From assembly GCF_002926165.1 (NCBI RefSeq), contig NZ_MAGP01000121.1:104544-168543 (forward strand): a DNA stretch of 64,000 nt, written 5' to 3'. This DNA comes from Micromonospora chalcea (GTDB lineage: Bacteria > Actinomycetota > Actinomycetes > Mycobacteriales > Micromonosporaceae). The notes beneath the pieces were generated by a model. That model made no database searches. It was given only the letters and a program-made list of their open reading frames with translations, and was not told the origin of the DNA. This document shows, piece by piece, positions 8,984 through 16,814 of the stretch. Each line of letters starts with the position of its first letter. Position 1 is the first letter of the stretch. A program made the translations under genes and the position numbers.

Positions 8984-10711
8984 GGTCTGCACGGTGGCGA
9001 TGCGCTCTTCGAGCTGCTCGATCGTCGCCTGCGCGCTGGGTGGGCCGCCGCAGATCCGGCGCAGCTCGGCGTGGATCTTGCCGTGCGGCTGGCCGGTGTG
9101 GTGGTGCCGGGCGGCCACCAGAGCGTTCAGCTGCCGCCGTAGCGCCACCCGGCGCTGGGCGGCACTCATCGGTGGGGGCGCCGCCGCCGGGGCCGCAGCG
9201 GCCGGCTCAGCGGTCCGCTGGGCGGCCCGGCGCTTCTGCGCGGCGAGCTGCTCGGCCTGCCGCTTGGTCAGCAGCAGCGAGACCTGGTCGGCGGTGAGCA
9301 GACCGGGCAGGCCGAGATATTCCTCCTCCTCCGGCGTACCGGCCTGGGCGGCGGTGCCGAACGACGCGCCGTCGAAGATGACCTGGTCCAGCTCGGCGGT
9401 CGCGGAGAGCGCGGCGAAGCGCTTCTCCAGCTCGCCACTGGCGCCGTCGTCGCGCTGGGCGCGCTCCAGCAGGTCGTCGTCGAAGCCCTCGCGGTCCTTC
9501 GGCTTGCCGAGCACGTGGTCCCGCTCGGCCTCCATCTCGCTGGCCAGTCCCAGCAGGTGCGGCACGCTGGGCAGGAACACCGACGCGGTCTCGCCGGGAC
9601 GGCGGGCCCGGACGAACCGGCCGATCGCCTGCGCGAAGTACAGCGGGGTGCTGGCACTCGTCGCGTACACGCCGACCGCGAGCCGGGGGATGTCGACGCC
9701 CTCGGACACCATCCGCACCGCGACCAGCCACCGTTGCTGCGAGGCGGCGAACGTCGCGATCCGCGCGGACGCGCCCTGGTCGTCGGAGAGCACCACGGCG
9801 GCCTTCTCACCGGTCACCTGCTCGAGCAGCTTCGCGTACGCGCGGGCCACCTGCTGGTCGCTGGCGATGACCAGGCCACCCGCGTCGGGCATGCCGTTGT
9901 CGCGCAGCACGCTGAGCCGGGCGTCGGCGGCGCGCAGCACCTGCGGCATCCAGTCGCCGGCCGGGTCCAGCGCGGTACGCCACGCCTGGGCGATCAGGTC
10001 CTGCGTCATCGGCTCGCCGAGGCGGGCCGCCAGTTCCTCACCGGCGTTGGTGCGCCACCGGGTCTCCCCCGAGTACGCCAGGAACAGCACCGGCCGGACC
10101 ACGCCCTCGCGCAGCGCGTCGGAGTAGCCGTAGACCGAGTCGGCGCGGGAGCGCAGCAGCCCGTCGCCGCCGCGCTCGTAGCTGACGAACGGGATCGGAT
10201 TGTCGTCGGAGCGGAACGGCGTGCCGGTGAGCATCAGCCGGCGTACCGCGGGCTCGAAGGCCGCCTTGACGCCGTCGCCCCAGGTACGCGAGTCGCCGGC
10301 ATGGTGGATCTCGTCGAGGATGACCAGCGTGCGTCGGGTCATGGTGCGCCGCCGGTGCACCTGCGGCGCCATGCCCACCTGCGCGTACGTGACCACCGCG
10401 CCGTGGAAGTCGGCGGCGGAGTGCAGGTCGGCGTTGCGGAACGCGGCGTCGAGCTGGATGCCGACCCGGGCGGCGGCCTGCGCCCACTGGGTCTTCAGGT
10501 GCTCGGTCGGCGCGACCACGGTGACCGCCTCGACGGTGCCGTCGGCGAGCAGCTCGGCGGCGATCCGCAGGGCGAACGTGGTCTTACCGGCGCCGGGCGT
10601 GGCGACCGCTGTGAAGTCCTCGGTCCGGCGGCGCAGGTATTCCACGAGCGCCTTGCGTTGCCAGGCGCGCAGGGGCGGGAACGTGTCGAGCGCCGGCATC
10701 CGCGGTGGCAC
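8978..10711 (-). CDS. DEAD/DEAH-box helicase, XPB-like superfamily 2
   Basis: A 577-residue ATP-dependent nucleic acid helicase. Motifs: Walker A ATPGAGKTT (about 37-45), DEIH (133-136), LTGTP (161-165), SEGVDIP (336-342) and motif VI QAIGRFVRARR (361-371). The helicase cores are followed by an Ala/Pro/Gln-rich linker and a helical C-terminus. This form is close to archaeal/bacterial XPB-like helicases; the substrate is unknown. GTG at 10709-10711 has an ideal GGAGAGGAG six bases upstream, better than the more distal GTG at 10759. The stop codon lies inside the GGGGCCC repeat, so the repeat may have set the present 3' end. Confidence 0.85.
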   Translation of the reverse strand: MPPRMPALDTFPPLRAWQRKALVEYLRRRTEDFTAVATPGAGKTTFALRIAAELLADGTVEAVTVVAPTEHLKTQWAQAAARVGIQLDAAFRNADLHSAADFHGAVVTYAQVGMAPQVHRRRTMTRRTLVILDEIHHAGDSRTWGDGVKAAFEPAVRRLMLTGTPFRSDDNPIPFVSYERGGDGLLRSRADSVYGYSDALREGVVRPVLFLAYSGETRWRTNAGEELAARLGEPMTQDLIAQAWRTALDPAGDWMPQVLRAADARLSVLRDNGMPDAGGLVIASDQQVARAYAKLLEQVTGEKAAVVLSDDQGASARIATFAASQQRWLVAVRMVSEGVDIPRLAVGVYATSASTPLYFAQAIGRFVRARRPGETASVFLPSVPHLLGLASEMEAERDHVLGKPKDREGFDDDLLERAQRDDGASGELEKRFAALSATAELDQVIFDGASFGTAAQAGTPEEEEYLGLPGLLTADQVSLLLTKRQAEQLAAQKRRAAQRTAEPAAAAPAAAPPPMSAAQRRVALRRQLNALVAARHHHTGQPHGKIHAELRRICGGPPSAQATIEQLEERIATVQTL

Positions 10712-10890
10712 GCGTAGCTCCTCTCCGCCGCGGACGGCGGCGGGCCCGACCGGGGCCACGGGAGCCGCCGCCCATGAAAACGCCCTCGCGCATCCGGTGC
10801 CGCGAAGGCGGACTCAGCATAACCAGCGCGGGCCGTACGCCCCACTCGACGCCACGCCTGTCACATCCGCCCACCCCGGCGTACGGCGGG

Positions 10891-11541
10891 TCAGGACAGT
10901 GGTCCCCCGGTGCCGGTGCGCGGCGGGCGCAGCGTCGCCACCGGCGCGGACCAGCGTCGGCGCAGCGCGATCAGGCGCAGCCCGAACACCAGCAGGACGG
11001 CGGCGGTGAGCGGTACGGCGGTCGCCTGTCCGCACGCCGACAGCAGTGCCACCGTTACCGCTCCGGCGAGCGCGGCGAGGGCGTAGATCTCCCGGCGCAG
11101 CACCACCGGGATCTCGCCGGTGAGCAGGTCGCGGCCCAGCCCGCCACCGATCGCGGTGAGCATGCCGATCATGCAGGCGCCGACCGGCGGCACGGCGGCG
11201 TCGAGGGCCTTGAGCGTGCCGATGACGGTGAACAGGCCGAGGCCGGCGGCGTCGAGCACCAGCACCGTGGTGCGCAGCCGGGCGAGCTGCGGGTGCAGCC
11301 AGAACACGGCGGCGGCGGTGGGGGAGGCGGTGGCGGCGTACCGCCAGTCGGCGAACGCCAGCGGGGGAACCTCGTCGATCGCCAGGTCGCGGAAGATGCC
11401 GCCGCCGAGCGCGGCGACCACGCCGACGAAGACGACCCCGAACAGGTCGAGCCGTTTCGCCACGGCCGCGGAGGCGCCGGAGGCGGCGAAGACCGCCACG
11501 CCGGTGAGGTCGGCGAGGAGCAGGGCGGTGGAGGTGGTCAC
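10891..11541 (-). CDS. TRIC family trimeric cation channel (UPF0126)
   Basis: A 216-residue membrane protein with seven predicted helices in two repeated halves, each carrying the TRIC glycine signature: AALGGGIFRDLAI near residues 43-55 and TAIGGGLGRDLLTGE near 128-142. Prokaryotic TRIC channels form trimers that conduct K+ or Na+. The C-terminus is a short Arg/Pro-rich tail. GTG at 11541 was taken as start (TTSTALLLADLTGVAVFAASG follows). It lies 179 bp upstream of the helicase start, in the same direction, with no obvious functional link. Confidence 0.85.
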   Translation of the reverse strand: MTTSTALLLADLTGVAVFAASGASAAVAKRLDLFGVVFVGVVAALGGGIFRDLAIDEVPPLAFADWRYAATASPTAAAVFWLHPQLARLRTTVLVLDAAGLGLFTVIGTLKALDAAVPPVGACMIGMLTAIGGGLGRDLLTGEIPVVLRREIYALAALAGAVTVALLSACGQATAVPLTAAVLLVFGLRLIALRRRWSAPVATLRPPRTGTGGPLS

Positions 11542-11581
11542 CGCCGCAGGTTACGTGCGCGGGCCGCGACGCCGCCCCGCA

Positions 11582-11800
11582 TCACTCGCGGTACGAGTCG
11601 TAGATCTCCTTGCACTTCGGGCACACCGGCGAGCCGGGCTTGGCCGCCTTGGTGACCGGGAACGTCTCGCCGCAGAGCGCGACCACGAAGGTGCCCATGA
11701 CGGCACTCTCAGCGATCTTCTCCTTACGGACGTAGTGGAACATCTCCGGACCAGTGTCCGCGTCCTTCAGCTCGGGACGCTCGAGAACCTCTGTGCTCAC
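11582..11800 (-). CDS. DUF3039 family zinc-ribbon protein
   Basis: A 72-residue protein of the actinobacterial DUF3039 family, with FHYVRKEKIAESAVMGTFVVALCGETF followed by GSPVCPKCKEIYD. His, Cys and the CPKC pair form a likely zinc site. Function is unknown. The GTG at 11800 follows GGAGGTGGAGTC on the coding strand, whereas the longer frame has no site. It is divergent from psuG with an 88-bp gap. Confidence 0.85.
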   Translation of the reverse strand: MSTEVLERPELKDADTGPEMFHYVRKEKIAESAVMGTFVVALCGETFPVTKAAKPGSPVCPKCKEIYDSYRE

Positions 11801-11888
11801 GACTCCACCTCCGGCGTTCCAGTTTTCCAGGTCGGTCCGTCCTGGTCCACCTGGGCCCCGGGCGGGAGCGGGCCGTACGGTAGCCGAC

Positions 11889-12815
11889 GTGACCAACTTT
11901 CACATCAGTCTCGGTAGTGAGGTGGCCGACGCCCTGCGCGACGGCCGCCCGGTCGTGGCGTTGGAGAGCACGATCGTCTCGCACGGGCTGCCCCGGCCGG
12001 ACAACCTGCGCGTGGCGCGCGAGATCGAGCAGGCGGTACGGGACGCGGGCGCGGTGCCGGCCACCATCGGCATGGTCGCCGGCGAGTTGCGGGTGGGGCT
12101 GGACGACGCCCAGCTCACCCGCCTCGCCACCGTCGACGGCGTGAGCAAGCTCTCGGTCCGCGACCTGGCCCCGGCGGCGGCCACCGGCGCGGACGGCGCC
12201 ACCACCGTCGCGGCCACCAGCGCGGTCGCGGCGGCGGCCGGGATCGGCGTGTTCGCCACCGGCGGGCTCGGCGGCGTGCACCGGGAGGCGGCGCAGACGT
12301 TCGACGAGTCGGCGGACCTGGTCACGCTGGCCCGGACCCCGATCGCTGTGGTCTGCGCCGGGGTGAAGTCGATCCTCGACGTGGGCGCCACGCTGGAGCG
12401 GCTGGAGACGCTCGGGGTGGGCGTGGTCGGCTACCGCACCCGCCGCTTCCCCGGCTTCTACCTCACCGACGCCGGCTTCGACCTGGACTGGTCGGTCGAG
12501 TCGCCGGAGCAGGTGGCGGACGTGCTGGCCGCCCGCGCGGCGCACGGCGTGCACCACGGCGGCCTGGTGGTGGCCAACCCGCTGCCCGCCGACGAGCAGC
12601 TCGACCCGGCGCTGCACGACCGGACGCTCGCCGAAGGGCTGGCCGCGCTGGCCCGCGAGGGGATCACCGGCAAGGCGGTCACCCCGTTCCTGCTGTCGCA
12701 CTTCCACTCGGCGACCGAGGGCGCCAGCCTGGCGGTGAACGTCCGGATCATCCTGCGCAACGCCGACCTCGCGGCCCGGATCGCGGTCGCCGCGGCGACC
12801 CGTCGCGCCCCATGA
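11889..12815 (+). CDS. psuG: Pseudouridine-5'-phosphate glycosidase
   Basis: Cleaves the C-glycosidic bond of pseudouridine 5'-phosphate, giving uracil and ribose 5-phosphate. The 308-residue protein has the family signatures ALESTIVSHGLPRPDNL (catalytic Glu26), TVAATSAVAAAAGI, ATGGLGGVHR, and CAGVKSILD with the covalent-imine Lys at about 160, followed by PVDGYRT-like VVGYRTRRFPGFY. GTG at 11889 is the start. Its stop overlaps the kinase start by ATGA, so the two enzymes are translationally coupled as a complete pseudouridine catabolic pair. Confidence 0.92.
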   Translation: MTNFHISLGSEVADALRDGRPVVALESTIVSHGLPRPDNLRVAREIEQAVRDAGAVPATIGMVAGELRVGLDDAQLTRLATVDGVSKLSVRDLAPAAATGADGATTVAATSAVAAAAGIGVFATGGLGGVHREAAQTFDESADLVTLARTPIAVVCAGVKSILDVGATLERLETLGVGVVGYRTRRFPGFYLTDAGFDLDWSVESPEQVADVLAARAAHGVHHGGLVVANPLPADEQLDPALHDRTLAEGLAALAREGITGKAVTPFLLSHFHSATEGASLAVNVRIILRNADLAARIAVAAATRRAP

Positions 12816-13711
12816 GCGCCACGCCGCGCATCGTCGTCGTCGTCGGCGACGTGATCACCGACGTGCTCGCGGTGCTGTCCGGGCCGCTCGCGACCGGCTC
12901 GGACACCGCGGCCGGGATCCGGTTCAGCGGCGGCGGGCAGGCGGCGAACACCGCGGCCTGGCTCGCCGGGCAGGGCGCGGCGGTGACGCTGGTCGCCGCC
13001 GTCGGCGACGACGAGACCGGCCGTGAGCGGGTGGCCGAGCTGACCCGGATCGGTGTGGACTGCGCGGTGGAGCGGCACGAGGGCTACCCGACCGGCACCG
13101 TCATCGTGCTCGCCCACGACGGGGAGCGCACGATGATCAGTCAGCGGGGCGCGAACCTGCGGCTGACCGCCGCGCACGTGGACGCGGCGCTGGCCGCCGC
13201 GCCCGACGCCGGGCATCTGCACCTGTCCGCGTACACCTTGCTTGACGTCGGGTCGCGCGGCGCCGGCCTGCGCGCGCTGGCCACCGCCCGCGAGCGCGGG
13301 CTGACTGTCAGCGTCGACGCGGCGTCCGCGGCGCCGCTGCGGCGCGTCGGCGGGGCGTTCCTGACCTGGGTACGCGACGTCGACCTGCTGCTGGTCAACA
13401 CGGACGAGGCGACGGTGCTGGCCGGCGGGCTGGACCCGGCGGCGCAGGCGCGGGCGCTGACCGCGGTGGCGCACCGGGTGGTGGTCAAGCGCGGCGCGGC
13501 GGGCGCGGTGTGGGTGGAGCGCGGCGGTGTGGTGGAGTTCGCGCCGGCACCCGGGGTGGACGTGGTGGACGTGACCGGAGCCGGGGACGCGTTCGCGGCC
13601 GGGCTGCTCACCGCGTGGCTGGCCGGGGCCGACCCGCGTGCCGCGCTGGCCCGCGCCGGTGACCTGGGCGCGCTCGCCGTGACGACGGTGGGCGCCCGCC
13701 CGGCGCCCTGA
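12812..13711 (+). CDS. PfkB-family kinase, probable pseudouridine kinase
   Basis: A 299-residue ribokinase-like sugar kinase. It has the first PfkB signature (FSGGGQAANTAAWLAGQGA, about 38-56) and the second, DVTGAGDAFAAGLL (about 251-264), with the catalytic Asp in GAGD. Coupling to psuG (ATGA overlap) makes pseudouridine the likely substrate: phosphorylation at the 5' position supplies psuG. Specificity for another nucleoside or sugar cannot be excluded by sequence. No nucleoside transporter is adjacent. A strong hairpin follows 10 bp after the stop. Confidence 0.85.
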   Translation: MSATPRIVVVVGDVITDVLAVLSGPLATGSDTAAGIRFSGGGQAANTAAWLAGQGAAVTLVAAVGDDETGRERVAELTRIGVDCAVERHEGYPTGTVIVLAHDGERTMISQRGANLRLTAAHVDAALAAAPDAGHLHLSAYTLLDVGSRGAGLRALATARERGLTVSVDAASAAPLRRVGGAFLTWVRDVDLLLVNTDEATVLAGGLDPAAQARALTAVAHRVVVKRGAAGAVWVERGGVVEFAPAPGVDVVDVTGAGDAFAAGLLTAWLAGADPRAALARAGDLGALAVTTVGARPAP

Positions 13712-13720
13712 CGGCGGTGG

Positions 13721-13751
13721 CCGGTCCGGGCGGGTGCTCCGCCCGGGCCGG
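13721..13751. terminator. Hairpin between psuK-like gene and DUF3099 gene
   Basis: CCGGTCCGGGCGG pairs with CCGCCCGGGCCGG (13 bp, one wobble) around GTGCT. It fills the gap between two convergent genes and touches the DUF3099 stop. No U-tract. Confidence 0.6.
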
Positions 13752-14108
13752 TCAGGGCTCGGCGTCGATGATCTTGTGCGGGTTCTCCTCGGCGGTGAGG
13801 GCGGTGGGTGCGGGCTCCTCGCGGCGCCGGTTCTGGAACCGGTTCGCCAGCCGGTGCTCCTCCTTGGGCGGCCGGTCGTTGGCGAGCAGCACGGCGAGCC
13901 AGGGCACGAGCACCATGCCGAGCGCGCACAGCGGCAGCCAGAGCCAGAGCAGCGGTGCCTTCGCGCCGACCAGGATCGCGCCCGCCACCAGACACGCGAC
14001 CCGGATGGCCATCATCAGCACGTAACGCTTCTGCCGGCTGTTGAGCTGGTCGTCCTGGCTGCGCGGGGCGTCGGTGATCAGGATCGGCTGGTACGCCTGA
14101 CGCTTCAC
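13752..14108 (-). CDS. DUF3099 family membrane protein
   Basis: A 118-residue protein of the actinobacterial DUF3099 family. The N-terminus has the typical ITDAPRSQDDQLNSRQKRYVLMMAIRVACLV; two hydrophobic helices (about 36-52 and 57-77) follow, then a charged cytoplasmic tail with RPPKEEHRLANRFQNRRREE. Function is unknown. Two GTG codons in tandem are possible starts (14111 and 14108); TAGGAGGTCC spacing favours the second. It converges with the psuK-like gene. Confidence 0.75.
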   Translation of the reverse strand: MKRQAYQPILITDAPRSQDDQLNSRQKRYVLMMAIRVACLVAGAILVGAKAPLLWLWLPLCALGMVLVPWLAVLLANDRPPKEEHRLANRFQNRRREEPAPTALTAEENPHKIIDAEP

Positions 14109-14215
14109 CACGGACCTCCTACGAGGGGATACGGCCCATCCTGTCACTCCGGACGGATGATCGGCGAAATTCGTGACGACCGGTCGCGTGTTACGTGGGT
14201 GGTACGCTTCGATCC

Positions 14216-14527
14216 GTGGCCAACCGGTTCAGCTTCACCGACGAGGCGCTGGCGAACCTGCGGGTCTACGACGTCACACCCGGGGAAGTCTGGGAGGCCC
14301 TGCACAGCAGGCACCGGGTCATCCGGCACCTCGGTGACGACGTGATGGTGGTCTACGCCACCGAGCACCGCGGCCGGCGACTCGCCGTGCTGCTGGCCGA
14401 GGCCGACGGCACCGACAACGACTGGGACATCCTCTCCGCCCGCGAACTGAGCGACGTCGAGGCCAAGCGCTACGACGAGGCGGTGCGGAACTCACGCCGA
14501 CGAGGAGGCGGTCACGATGCACCGTGA
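14216..14527 (+). CDS. BrnT-like toxin, type II toxin-antitoxin candidate
   Basis: A 103-residue small protein: N-terminal RFSFTDEALANLRVYDVTPGEVWEAL, then HRVIRHLGDDVMVVYATEHRGRRLAVLLAEADG and a C-terminal DWDILSARELSDVEAKRYDEAV. The layout (short helix, beta-sheet with conserved Arg/His, 'DVxxAREL' then Tyr) resembles BrnT/RelE-like ribonuclease toxins, but identity looks low and catalysis is not shown. GTG at 14216 is the start. The stop overlaps the downstream ribbon-helix-helix gene by 11 nt, so toxin precedes antitoxin as in brnTA. Confidence 0.55.
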   Translation: MANRFSFTDEALANLRVYDVTPGEVWEALHSRHRVIRHLGDDVMVVYATEHRGRRLAVLLAEADGTDNDWDILSARELSDVEAKRYDEAVRNSRRRGGGHDAP

Positions 14528-14828
14528 CGAGGCGACCAAGCGGTTCCACGCCGGGGGCGACACGTTCGCCGACCTGATCGACGACACGTCACCGGCCCAA
14601 CTGCCCACCCCCGACACCGACGTGCCGATGGTCAGCCGGTCGGTCCGGCTGCCGCTGGAGACGTACGAGCGGGTCCGCGCCGCCGCCGACGCGCGCGGCA
14701 TCGGCGTGACCACGCTGATGCGGCAGTGGATCGAGGCCGGCCTGGCCGACCTGGACGACTCGGCCACCGTCTCGCTGGCCGACGTACGCCGCGCGCTGGC
14801 CTCGCTGTCCCGCCCGACCGCCGCCTGA
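14517..14828 (+). CDS. Ribbon-helix-helix (CopG/BrnA-like) antitoxin candidate
   Basis: A 103-residue protein. The C-terminal half is a ribbon-helix-helix DNA-binding motif (VSRSVRLPLETYERVRAAADARG, then TTLMRQWIEAGLADL), preceded by a flexible N-terminus with TKRFHAGGDTFADLID. This fits an antitoxin that both neutralises the upstream toxin and represses the operon. The start ATG lies inside the toxin gene (11-nt overlap), implying coupled translation. Function as an antitoxin is inferred from the pairing. Confidence 0.6.
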   Translation: MHRDEATKRFHAGGDTFADLIDDTSPAQLPTPDTDVPMVSRSVRLPLETYERVRAAADARGIGVTTLMRQWIEAGLADLDDSATVSLADVRRALASLSRPTAA

Positions 14829-14832
14829 CAAC

Positions 14833-16065
14833 TCACGCCTCGGGGCCACCCTCGCCGAGCGCCTCCCGCCCGATCGGCGAGGCGGAGGACTCCGGCGGCC
14901 GGTGCCAGGCCCGGCGGGCGTCGGCGAACGCGACGAGCGCCAGCAGGACGGCCACCGCGCCGAGCGCGAACATCGCCGGCACGGCCACCAGCGCGGGCAG
15001 GAGCAGCACCAGGGCCAGCAGCCCGGCCAGCCGGGGGCGGGACACCCGGCCGAAGATCTCGTACTCGAACCGGGAGCGGGCGGCCAGGAACAGCGCCGGA
15101 CCGCCCACCACGAAGACCAGCCAGTCGGGCCGGGCCGTGTCGTACGGGTGGGCGATGACCAACTCGTAGCCGACCGCCGCGCCGATCACCCCGAGCACCA
15201 TGAACAGGTGGGTCTGCGCCGCCGACTCGGCCAGCCGTCCCGGCGTGCCGGCCGTCCGCAGCGCCTGCGCGAGCAGGTGACCGGCCCGGTAGAAGTAGAT
15301 CCGCCAGAGCAACGCCGTGATCACGAACGAGATCGCGAACGCCACCGCGGCGTCGCCGGAGAACTCCTTCCCGCTGTAGGTCACGCCGATCACCAGGATC
15401 GACTCGCCGAGCGCGATGAGGAAGATCTGCTGGTAGCGCTCGGCGAGGTGCTCCCCGGCGACGAGCCACTGCCGGACCCGCGAGGCCCCGAGCCGGGGCA
15501 GCGGCCAGCCCAGGAGCGTGCCGAGATGGTCCACCGCCAGCGCGACGACCCACAGCGCCAGGCGCGGACCGGGCATCAGCGCGCCGGCGAGCCAGAGCGG
15601 GGCGCTGAATCCCGCCCAGGCGGCCAGCCGCAACGGGACCATGCGGCGCGGATGCCCCCGCAGCGCCACCGCGATCAGCAGCGGCCGGCCGACCATCACC
15701 GCGACGTACGCGAGCGCGAACGGCAGCGCCCGTTCCTCCAGCGCCCGGGGCAGCGTCACCCCCAGCACCAGGCTGCCGAACATGGTGCCGACCACCACGA
15801 CCTGGATGACCGTGCGCTCCGGCTCGTACCGGCTGGTCACCCAGGTGGTGAGGGTCCAGACCTGCCAGAGCACCAGGAACAGCAGCAGGGTCTTGCCCAC
15901 GTCGGCGGCCACGAGCCCGGCCGAGCCGTCGAGCCCGTCGATCAGGCGCTGCGAGACCCGGGTCAGCGCGAACACGAAGACCAGGTCGAAGAAGAGCTCC
16001 AGGAAGGTGGCCCGGCCGGGGCTGGACGCGGTACGCAGCAGCGCCCCGCCCCGCTGCTCGGTCAT
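14833..16065 (-). CDS. Low temperature requirement protein A (LtrA) family membrane protein
   Basis: A 410-residue polytopic membrane protein of the LtrA family. Signatures near the N-terminus: TFLELFFDLVFVFALTRVSQRL (about 20-41), then about ten membrane segments. The middle includes ERYQQIFLIALGESILVIGVTY (about 212-233), the second family signature. The biochemical function of LtrA is not established. ATG at 16065. It stands alone, converging with the antitoxin candidate gene 4 bp away. Confidence 0.85.
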   Translation of the reverse strand: MTEQRGGALLRTASSPGRATFLELFFDLVFVFALTRVSQRLIDGLDGSAGLVAADVGKTLLLFLVLWQVWTLTTWVTSRYEPERTVIQVVVVGTMFGSLVLGVTLPRALEERALPFALAYVAVMVGRPLLIAVALRGHPRRMVPLRLAAWAGFSAPLWLAGALMPGPRLALWVVALAVDHLGTLLGWPLPRLGASRVRQWLVAGEHLAERYQQIFLIALGESILVIGVTYSGKEFSGDAAVAFAISFVITALLWRIYFYRAGHLLAQALRTAGTPGRLAESAAQTHLFMVLGVIGAAVGYELVIAHPYDTARPDWLVFVVGGPALFLAARSRFEYEIFGRVSRPRLAGLLALVLLLPALVAVPAMFALGAVAVLLALVAFADARRAWHRPPESSASPIGREALGEGGPEA

Positions 16066-16137
16066 CGTCCGCCCCCGTCCCCCGTCCTGGCAACAAACGA
16101 CAGGGGCGGCGGGCCGGTTGCGGCGGCGGGCGGCGGA

Positions 16138-16722
16138 TCAGCCCTTCGCGGCCTTCGCCTCCGCCTTCATCCGCTGCTTGAACTCGCGTACCCGGCGCAG
16201 CGACTCCGGATCGGTCACGTCCGCCACCGACCGGTGGGCGTCCGCGTCGCCGTAGTCACCGGCCGCCTCGCGCCAGCCGTCCGGAGTGACTCCGAACCGC
16301 TTCCCGAGCAGCGCGACGAAGATCTGCGCCTTCTGCCGGCCGAACCCGGGCAGCTCGCCGACCCGGCCCAGCAGCTCCCGCCCGTCGGCCACGTCCGACC
16401 AGAGCCGGGCCGGGTCGCCGTCGTAGCGCTCGACGAGCATCCGGCACACCTCCTGCACGCGGGCCGCCATCGCCTTCGGGAAGCGGTGCAGCGCCGGCGG
16501 CCGGGCGAACAGCTCCACCAGCGCCTCCGGGTCGTACCCGGCCAGTTCCGCGGCGTCCGGCTCGTGGCCGAGCCGCTGCGCCAGCACGTACGGGGAGGAG
16601 AACGCCTTCTCCATCGGCACCTGCTGGTCCAGCACCATGCCGAGGAGCAGGGCCAGCGGGCTGCGCGCCAGCAGTTCGTTGGCCTGCGGGTCGATGGGCA
16701 GGGAGAGCGTCATGGCGAACAT
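16138..16722 (-). CDS. HhH-GPD-type base excision DNA repair protein
   Basis: A 194-residue DNA glycosylase-like protein. The helix-hairpin-helix with Gly/Pro loop is LLGRVGELPGFGRQKAQIFVALLG (about 117-140) followed by an AAGDYGDADAHRSVADV segment in the place of the usual catalytic Asp loop. The N-terminus has SPLALLLGMVLDQQVPMEKAF, typical of this actinobacterial subfamily. It probably removes a damaged base, but substrate is unknown. The ATG at 16722 has GGGGTG six bases upstream; the next Met at 16713 is also possible. Confidence 0.8.
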   Translation of the reverse strand: MFAMTLSLPIDPQANELLARSPLALLLGMVLDQQVPMEKAFSSPYVLAQRLGHEPDAAELAGYDPEALVELFARPPALHRFPKAMAARVQEVCRMLVERYDGDPARLWSDVADGRELLGRVGELPGFGRQKAQIFVALLGKRFGVTPDGWREAAGDYGDADAHRSVADVTDPESLRRVREFKQRMKAEAKAAKG

Positions 16723-16814
16723 GCTGTCACCCCGCACCGGCCGACGACGGGGACACGCGTACGGCACACAGGAGGAATACTTACGGATCCAGTACGGGAA
16801 CGGGGGAACGGCCG

